From DASXRC01 sp036506495 (lineage in GTDB: Bacteria > Actinomycetota > Actinomycetes > Mycobacteriales > Micromonosporaceae), in assembly GCA_036506495.1 (NCBI GenBank), contig DASXRQ010000080.1, positions 1 to 19,441 of the forward strand: a DNA stretch of 19,441 bases, read 5' to 3'. Below, piece by piece: positions 14,554 through 19,441 of this stretch (its first letter is position 1; every line of letters begins with the position of its first letter). The position numbers and the translations under genes are program-made. The notes under the pieces are model-generated. The model was not told the DNA's origin. It ran no database searches and was given only the letters and a program-made list of their open reading frames with translations.

Positions 14554-17420
14554 TGCTGGTCCTCCTCGGTCCGCGGGCCGGCCGGCACCGCTGAGGTCTG
14601 GGCGGTCTCCTCGGCCTCGGCCCGGCGGACCCCGGCGTAGAACTGGGACAGCGTCGAGCCGACCGCGTCGGGGTCGGGGTCGGGGCGTGACACCTGGCCG
14701 TTCGGTGCGGCCGCCGGCCGCGGCCCGGCCGACTGCTCCTGCCGCGCCCCCGGCAGCTGCGCCATCGGCACCCGCACCGGCAGGCCGCTCGCGTTCGTGC
14801 CGGCGACGACCCCCGCGCGCTCGGGCCCGGCGGCGGCCGTCGGTGCCGCGGGTTCGCCCGGGGCAGGCGGCGCAGCCGGGGCAGGCGTCGCAGCCGGTGT
14901 GGGCTTCACGGACGGTGCGGGCTTCGCGGGTGGTGCTTGCGGCGCGGTCGGTGCCGCCCATGCGGCCGGTGCCGGCCGAGTGGCGCCACCGGCAGTGGGC
15001 CGGCTGAACCAGATGCCGGCGAGGTCGGCAGGAGTCCCTCCGCTGCCCGCCTCCGCCGGCCAGGAGCCCGCCTCGGCCGGCCGCGAGCCCGATCCGCCGG
15101 TGGGACGGGTGAGCGCACTCCGCCGGTCGGGGCGGCGCAGCGCCGAGCGGCCAGGCCGCACCAGTTCGCCTGCCCCGGCCGCTATGTCCTCCGCGGCCGC
15201 ATCCGGCTCCGAGACAACCGTGACGTCCGGCCCCGCCATCGTCCCCACCGACGCCGGAGACGCGACGTCGATCCGATGGGCATCGGGCGGCGACGGGTGC
15301 GTCCCCGCGGCGACCGCGGCGATCATCGGTCGAGCGCCGCGGGCGCCCGGCAATGCGCGGATCGGCGGGGGCGCGAGGAGCGTCGACGGCAGCCACACCG
15401 ACGCGACCAGGCCACGCTCGGCGGCTCGCAGGAAGACCCGAACGCCATGCCGGGCCGCCAAGTGGCTGACCACGAACAGACCCATCCGCTCGGAGGCCGC
15501 GACGTCCACCGCCGGTGGGGAGGCGAGCATGTCGTTCGCCTGTTGCAGGGCCCTCTCGGCCATGCCCATGCCCATGTCGGTGATCTCGATAAACCCGGTC
15601 CCGTGGGTGTACGGGCTGCCGGTGACCCGCACCGTCGAGTCGGGTGGCGAGAACGAGGTGGCGTTCTCCAACAGCTCGGCCAGCAGGTGAACGAGGTCGG
15701 CGACCACGTGGCCGACCACGTACAGCTGATCGGTGACGTCGTGCCGGACCCGTGGGTACTGCTCGATCTCCGCGATGGCGGCGAGTGTGACGACCGGCAG
15801 CTCGACCGGCTCGCTCCATCGCCGGATCGACTCGCTACCGGCGAGCACCAGCAGGTTCTCGGCGTTGCGCCGCATCCGGGCGGCGAGGTGGTCGAGCTTG
15901 AACAGGTCCCCGAGTTGGTCCGGGTCGCTCTCCTCCCGCTCGAGGTCGTCAAGCAGCTCGAGCTGGCGTTCGACCAGCACCTGGCTGCGCCGGGCGAGGT
16001 TGACGAACATTGAGTTGACGTTGCGTCGCATGATCGCCTGCTCGATCGCGAGCTCGACCGCGCTTCGATGCACCGCCGCGAAGGCCTCGGCAACCTCGCC
16101 TATCTCGTCCAGGCTGCGCAGCGACGAGATCGGCATCGCGATGTCCGGGCGATCGTCGGGTTGGAGCTGGCGCAGCCGGAGGATCAACTCGGGCAGCTGC
16201 AGCTGCGCGACCTGCAGCGCCTGCCCGCGCAGAAGCCGCAACGATCGGTTCATGGAGCGACTGATCGCGTACGACGTGAGCAGCGCAACCAACAGCACGG
16301 CCGCGATCGCACCACTGACGAGCAGGGTGCGGCGCAGCTGCGCGTCCCGGTGCGCCCGCGCGGCGGTGACCGCGTCGTCGAGCAGGCCGACCGCCAGACC
16401 GCGCAGCTGCTGCTGCTGTCCCGAGCTGGCCGCCCACCACTGCTCGGCGTCCAGCCCCACCGTGCCGCCGGCGCGGGCGACGGCCTGATCGGTCAGCGTG
16501 TTGGCGCTCTTGAACGACGACGCGCCCGCGATCGCGTCGTATCGCAGGATCTGGTCCTTCGTGGCCGCGGCGCGGAAGTCGGCCAGCGCGGCGACCCGGG
16601 CGGAGCGCAGGTCGGTGAGGTCAACCAGGTCGGTTGGGCCGAACTCACCGGTGACGGCGGCGCCGTACAGCCTGGCGCGCAGCTGGGACGTCGCCTCTTT
16701 GGCCCGGGTCAGCTCGACCACCGCGGTCACTCGCGCGGCGGTCGCGGCGGCCGGCGCGCCCTCGTTCGCCGACTCCTCCGCGGTCTGCGCCATCAGGCCG
16801 ATGAAGGCCTCGATCGTGCTGCGATAGCCCTCGAAGACGGCTCGGTCGGGGACCGCCGCCGCTCCGGACAGATTGCGCAGCCCGGCGACGCTCGCCAGCG
16901 CACGGTCCGCACGAGCCCGCGCAGCCGACCACGTCGCGTCGCCGCGCGGCAGGTCGTGAAGGGCCGCGGTGTACGCCTGGATCTCCCTGTCGGTGGCCTC
17001 GCGGTACGGGGCGAGCGCCTTGTCGATCTTGGTGGGGTCGCCTTGCGGGCCGCCGTGCGCCGTCCTGGCCGCGAGCTGGCCGACCGTGCGATCCCGCTCG
17101 TCCTGCAGGCGATCGACGAGCGTGCTGATCCGCGGGGCCAGCTCGACCTGCGCCGCGAACTCGGTGGCCGCCGTCGACGCCGCGACCAGGGACGCCGCCT
17201 GCGCTCCAGCCATGACCAGGAACGCGAGCGTCGGGATGACCACAGCGGCGATCAGCTTCGTCCGCACCCGCCAATTGGACACGCGCAGCTTGGACCACCC
17301 GCCGTGCGCGGGTGGGGGTTCGGCCGCTCGACGGCGCGCCGCTCTCGCCCGTCCGAGGAAGGAGCGGTTCCGGTGGTTGGGTACGACCATGCCCGGCAAG
17401 CCTGGGGTACCACCAGCCAC
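14550..17420 (-). CDS. Nitrate-sensor-type histidine-kinase-like protein, CvnA-like
   Basis: 956 residues from GTG 17420, with GGAGG 9 nt upstream. A basic cytoplasmic N-terminal part (1-54) is followed by membrane helix 1 (55-80), a helical external NIT-like domain (about 85-360), helix 2 (366-386) and a HAMP-like region (387-450). The dimerization part (460-530) includes His511 in KLDHLAARMRRNAENLLVL. The HATPase (540-682) has ELLENATSFSPP (Asn586) and DMGMGM (615-620). About 270 C-terminal residues are Pro/Ala-rich and probably disordered, ending in TLSQFYAGVRRAEAEE, a feature of CvnA proteins. In conservons this protein is thought to sense signals and act through the roadblock/GTPase partners; a classical response regulator is absent. 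The FGGY kinase gene lies 101 nt upstream on the same strand. Confidence 0.92.
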   Translation of the reverse strand: MAGGTPGLPGMVVPNHRNRSFLGRARAARRRAAEPPPAHGGWSKLRVSNWRVRTKLIAAVVIPTLAFLVMAGAQAASLVAASTAATEFAAQVELAPRISTLVDRLQDERDRTVGQLAARTAHGGPQGDPTKIDKALAPYREATDREIQAYTAALHDLPRGDATWSAARARADRALASVAGLRNLSGAAAVPDRAVFEGYRSTIEAFIGLMAQTAEESANEGAPAAATAARVTAVVELTRAKEATSQLRARLYGAAVTGEFGPTDLVDLTDLRSARVAALADFRAAATKDQILRYDAIAGASSFKSANTLTDQAVARAGGTVGLDAEQWWAASSGQQQQLRGLAVGLLDDAVTAARAHRDAQLRRTLLVSGAIAAVLLVALLTSYAISRSMNRSLRLLRGQALQVAQLQLPELILRLRQLQPDDRPDIAMPISSLRSLDEIGEVAEAFAAVHRSAVELAIEQAIMRRNVNSMFVNLARRSQVLVERQLELLDDLEREESDPDQLGDLFKLDHLAARMRRNAENLLVLAGSESIRRWSEPVELPVVTLAAIAEIEQYPRVRHDVTDQLYVVGHVVADLVHLLAELLENATSFSPPDSTVRVTGSPYTHGTGFIEITDMGMGMAERALQQANDMLASPPAVDVAASERMGLFVVSHLAARHGVRVFLRAAERGLVASVWLPSTLLAPPPIRALPGARGARPMIAAVAAGTHPSPPDAHRIDVASPASVGTMAGPDVTVVSEPDAAAEDIAAGAGELVRPGRSALRRPDRRSALTRPTGGSGSRPAEAGSWPAEAGSGGTPADLAGIWFSRPTAGGATRPAPAAWAAPTAPQAPPAKPAPSVKPTPAATPAPAAPPAPGEPAAPTAAAGPERAGVVAGTNASGLPVRVPMAQLPGARQEQSAGPRPAAAPNGQVSRPDPDPDAVGSTLSQFYAGVRRAEAEETAQTSAVPAGPRTEEDQQ

Positions 17421-17453
17421 GACGTCCCCCCTCCATCCAGTCAGGACCCACCG

Positions 17454-17483
17454 AGGATACTGACGTCACCCACCGTTGGTCAG
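17454..17483 (-). promoter_or_regulatory. Candidate promoter upstream of the CvnA-like gene
   Basis: On the minus strand CTGACC (17478-17483), an 18-nt spacer, then TATCCT (17454-17459). It lies in the 101-nt gap between the FGGY kinase gene and the CvnA-like gene. A perfect 8-bp palindrome TGACGTCA (17461-17468) sits in the spacer and could be an operator. Neither site is proven. Confidence 0.35.
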
Positions 17484-17521
17484 GTCCCCGCAACTGTCAC
17501 GAATCGGCGCCGTTCGGAGGG

Positions 17522-18853
17522 TCAGGCCCGACCGATGGCCACCAATGCGGCGCCGGTCGCGCCGACCTCGGGCTGGCCCACGTGGATGACCCGGCGCGGC
17601 GCCAGCTTCCGCTCGAACGCCGCCCGCAACCACGCCGACGCGGCGGCCGCGCCACCGCCCAGCATGACCTCCACCGGACCGTCCAGCGTGGACTCGATCT
17701 CGCCGAGCCCGGCCGCCACCTGGCGGCACACGCCCTCCATCAGCGCCGCGAAGATCTCGACCGCGGTCGTCGCGAACCCGATCCCGCGCAGCTCCCCCGA
17801 CCCGGGCGGCAGGCGACCCGGCGGCCGGTCGCCGCCGAGCCGCGGGTCGGCCCAGGGCAGGTCGTCCGGCGTGGTCGCGACGAGGGCGGCCTCGAGCTCC
17901 GGTCCCTCGGGCAGGCGCAGCACCGGGCGCGCCCACGCGTAGATGTTGCCGCCGGCCGAGAACGCGACCCCGCTGACCGTGCGCCGCTGGTCCACCCGAT
18001 AGCGCCAGAGACCGGCGGGCAGGTGCGGCAGCGGCTGGCCGGCCGGGGCGTCCTGTACGACCCGTACCGCGGCGGAGGTGCCGACCGTGATCCCGACCCG
18101 CCGCACGTCGGCTGCATCGGAGCCGACATTCGACGCCGCACCGTCGCCGGTCGGCGGTGCCCAGCCCGCGTCGCTCAGCGCCGGCCAACGCCGGGCGAAC
18201 TGGGGGCGGAGCCTGCCTCGCCAGTCGGCCGGCGCCAGCGGCGGCAGCTCGCCCGGCCGGACCGCCGCGAGCTCGATCGCCTCTGCATCCCACTGGAGTG
18301 TCGCGATATCCAGTAGCCCGGTCCCGGACGCGACGGAGACCGACATGGGCGCCTCCTCGAGCAGGGCTCCGAGGACAAACTCCGTCAGACCCCGGAACCC
18401 GCCGATCGACGGGCCGAGCCGCGATCGCAGCCACGGCAACCGGACCGTCCAGTAGAGAGGGTGCCACCACGCACCGGTGCGCTGATGGAATGCGTCCTCG
18501 TCGGCCGGGGGGCGAGCGCCGGCCGGGGCAGTTGGCCGCCCGTCGAGCCACGTCAGCACCGGGCCGAGCGGCGAGCCGGAGGCGTCGACGGGCAGCACCG
18601 AGTGCCACTGGGACGACGCGGCGACCAAGGCCACGCCGTCGAGCCGGCCGGCGGTCGCGAGCTCGTCAAGGCAGTCAATGAGCGCGGCGACGTACGACGG
18701 CCCGTCCAGCGTGGCGGAGCCGTCGTCGTCGACGGCGACCGTGACCGGCCTCCGGGCGAGCGCCCCGGGCAGTGGCCTCGCCACGCCGTCCAGCACCAGC
18801 GCGCGCACCGACGACGTGCCGAGGTCCAGGGCGAGGATCGGATGATCGCTCAT
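17522..18853 (-). CDS. FGGY-family carbohydrate kinase
   Basis: 443 residues from ATG 18853, with GAGG 4 nt upstream. It shows both halves of the actin-like sugar kinase fold: DLGTSSVRALVLD (10-22) at the phosphate loop, SSQWHS (81-86) and LTWLDGRP (101-108) in the sugar side, SVASGTGLLD (174-183), GDGAASN (237-243) with catalytic Asp238, VGTSA (258-262), and near the C terminus GGGAAAASAWLRAAFERKL, the adenine-binding helix. The family phosphorylates pentoses, hexitols or gluconate with ATP; the gluconokinase/xylulokinase branch fits best but the substrate is not certain. It is a little shorter than the usual 480-520 residues. No transporter or regulator of sugar use is next to it. Confidence 0.9.
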   Translation of the reverse strand: MSDHPILALDLGTSSVRALVLDGVARPLPGALARRPVTVAVDDDGSATLDGPSYVAALIDCLDELATAGRLDGVALVAASSQWHSVLPVDASGSPLGPVLTWLDGRPTAPAGARPPADEDAFHQRTGAWWHPLYWTVRLPWLRSRLGPSIGGFRGLTEFVLGALLEEAPMSVSVASGTGLLDIATLQWDAEAIELAAVRPGELPPLAPADWRGRLRPQFARRWPALSDAGWAPPTGDGAASNVGSDAADVRRVGITVGTSAAVRVVQDAPAGQPLPHLPAGLWRYRVDQRRTVSGVAFSAGGNIYAWARPVLRLPEGPELEAALVATTPDDLPWADPRLGGDRPPGRLPPGSGELRGIGFATTAVEIFAALMEGVCRQVAAGLGEIESTLDGPVEVMLGGGAAAASAWLRAAFERKLAPRRVIHVGQPEVGATGAALVAIGRA

Positions 18854-18861
18854 CGGGCCTC

Positions 18862-18867
18862 ACACTA
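18862..18867 (-). promoter_or_regulatory. Candidate -10 element for the FGGY kinase gene
   Basis: TAGTGT on the minus strand matches TANNNT and ends 8 nt before the ATG at 18853, which would give a leader of about zero to two bases. No good -35 is seen at 16-18 nt. Confidence 0.3.
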
Positions 18868-18932
18868 CGCCGGCACGATGATCGTCCGGCCGAAGCGCGT
18901 ACCGACCCGCCAGCGCGGGTAATTCTTGGCGC

Positions 18933-19124
18933 ATGAGCCTGAAACCGATCCGGCTCCAGGAGTACGTGGGCGGGCTGGACTACCCGGTGTCCCGGGAGGA
19001 CCTCGTCCGCCGCGCACAGGAGCAGGGTGCGGACCAAGAGGTGCTCCACACGCTGCAGTCCCTGCCGCGAGAAGAGTTCAACTCGCCGGACGACGTGACC
19101 GAGGCGCTGGGCGACCTGTCCTAG
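18933..19124 (+). CDS. DUF2795-domain small protein
   Basis: 63 residues from ATG 18933. The sequence matches the DUF2795 pattern: LQEYVGGLDYPVSREDLVRR, then AQEQGADQEVLHTLQSLPRE and FNSPDDVTEALGDL. These small, acidic, helical proteins are widespread in actinobacteria; function is unknown. No ribosome binding site is visible, and a TAATTC 7 nt upstream suggests possible leaderless expression. It is divergent from the FGGY kinase gene. Confidence 0.85.
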   Translation: MSLKPIRLQEYVGGLDYPVSREDLVRRAQEQGADQEVLHTLQSLPREEFNSPDDVTEALGDLS

Positions 19125-19129
19125 CCGCG

Positions 19130-19164
19130 GCCACCGCCGGGTCGCCGTGGAGCGGTGCGGTGGC
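19130..19164 (+). terminator. Possible hairpin after the DUF2795 gene
   Basis: GCCACCGC (19130-19137) pairs perfectly with GCGGTGGC (19157-19164) around a 19-nt loop, starting 5 nt after the stop codon. There is no T tract, as is common in high-GC actinobacterial terminators; the long loop weakens the call. Confidence 0.35.
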
Positions 19165-19210
19165 GAACTCGAACAACCCCGCCGCGACCCTGCTCATCGG
19201 CCGGCGCGGA

Positions 19211-19239
19211 TTGCCCCGCCTCGGGTGCACGACTAGCGT
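19211..19239 (+). promoter_or_regulatory. Candidate promoter of the secreted-protein gene
   Basis: TTGCCC (19211-19216), a 17-nt spacer, and TAGCGT (19234-19239), a good fit to the principal actinobacterial sigma factor. It would give a leader of about 75 nt before the ATG at 19322. Confidence 0.45.
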
Positions 19240-19321
19240 CAGTGACACCTTCGGCCGGCGTCCGGCGCCTCCAGAGGGGAGTCGCGACGACGCCGTCCGC
19301 ACCCCCCGGTGGAGGCTATCC

Positions 19322-19441
19322 ATGAAACGCGGAATCCTGCTCGTGCCCGTGCTGGCGGCAGCATTGATCGGGGTGCAGGGACTGCCTGCCGGCGCGGACC
19401 CGCCCGCGACGGCGGCCATCGCCAACGTCGGAAGCCCGGCG
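19322..19441 (+). CDS. Secreted protein, N-terminal 40 residues (3' partial)
   Basis: ATG 19322 has GGAGG 6 nt upstream (19311-19315). The first residues, MKRGILLVPVLAAALIGVQG, form a classic Sec signal peptide: basic start and hydrophobic core, with a likely signal-peptidase I site after LPAGA and the mature chain starting DPPATAA. There is no lipobox Cys. The frame stays open to the last base, so the gene runs past the window. The mature protein's function cannot be seen. Confidence 0.8.
   Translation, partial: MKRGILLVPVLAAALIGVQGLPAGADPPATAAIANVGSPA

Noticed and set aside
14131..15819. 562-codon minus-strand frame covering the roadblock gene and the sensor kinase C-terminal region
   Set aside because: Only the last 140 codons (from GTG 14553) are real; the rest is out of frame with the sensor kinase and arginine/glycine-rich.
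16068..17942. Long plus-strand frame opposite the sensor kinase
   Set aside because: Arg-rich translation with no motif; it shadows a well-supported minus-strand gene with intact kinase domains.
1..19441. CRISPR arrays, rRNA genes and insertion sequences with terminal repeats
   Set aside because: I saw no spaced direct repeats, no rRNA-like stretches and no transposase with flanking inverted repeats; the only mobile-element trace is the recombinase remnant.

Overview
The window comes from a high-GC Gram-positive actinomycete. The evidence is GTG starts, GC-rich third codon positions, a Ser/Thr kinase of the PknB type, a CvnA/CvnB conservon pair and a DUF2795 protein. My guess at family level (Micromonosporaceae or a neighbour) is weak, because no taxonomic marker is present.

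Region 1 (1-7538, all +) is the most unusual part. It is a tight four-gene cassette: a hybrid histidine kinase cut by the window start (PAS-PAS-PAS-HisKA-HATPase-REC-REC-HPt); a 235-residue protein with a receiver followed by a HAMP-like/coiled-coil tail; a MinD/ParA-like ATPase whose Walker A motif starts with Arg instead of the signature Lys; and a 982-residue membrane protein joining an amino-acid-permease-like core to a winged-helix-like segment, a second membrane block and a C-terminal soluble domain. Junctions are an ATGA overlap, about 37 nt and 8 nt. The likely flow is phosphorelay to receiver, then ATPase, then membrane transporter or transceptor. I cannot name a described system with this layout.

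Region 2 (7539-8958) is a scar. It holds a possible 37-residue membrane miniprotein, a TrkA-N-like scrap, the N-terminal piece of a short-chain dehydrogenase, and a frameshifted C-terminal half of a large serine recombinase that runs up to the 3' end of a tRNA-Leu(GAG) gene on the minus strand. This looks like the decayed edge of an integrated element, and the cassette in region 1 may be its cargo.

Region 3 (8959-12390) is ordinary chromosomal content: a RidA-family protein and a HEAT-repeat protein on +, meeting a minus-strand run (read right to left) of a cupin, an SDR oxidoreductase, a P-loop nucleoside-kinase-like protein and a DUF2087 protein.

Region 4 (12391-18853) opens with a divergent intergenic region carrying two inverted repeats. 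It continues with a transmembrane Ser/Thr kinase (+) that converges, with 1 nt between stop codons, on an operon-like minus-strand set: an FGGY sugar kinase, then a nitrate-sensor-type histidine kinase (CvnA-like) overlapping a roadblock/LC7 protein (CvnB-like). The usual DUF742 and GTPase partners do not follow, so the conservon is incomplete here.

Region 5 (18854-19441) has a small DUF2795 protein and the first 40 codons of a secreted protein with a signal peptide, cut by the window end.
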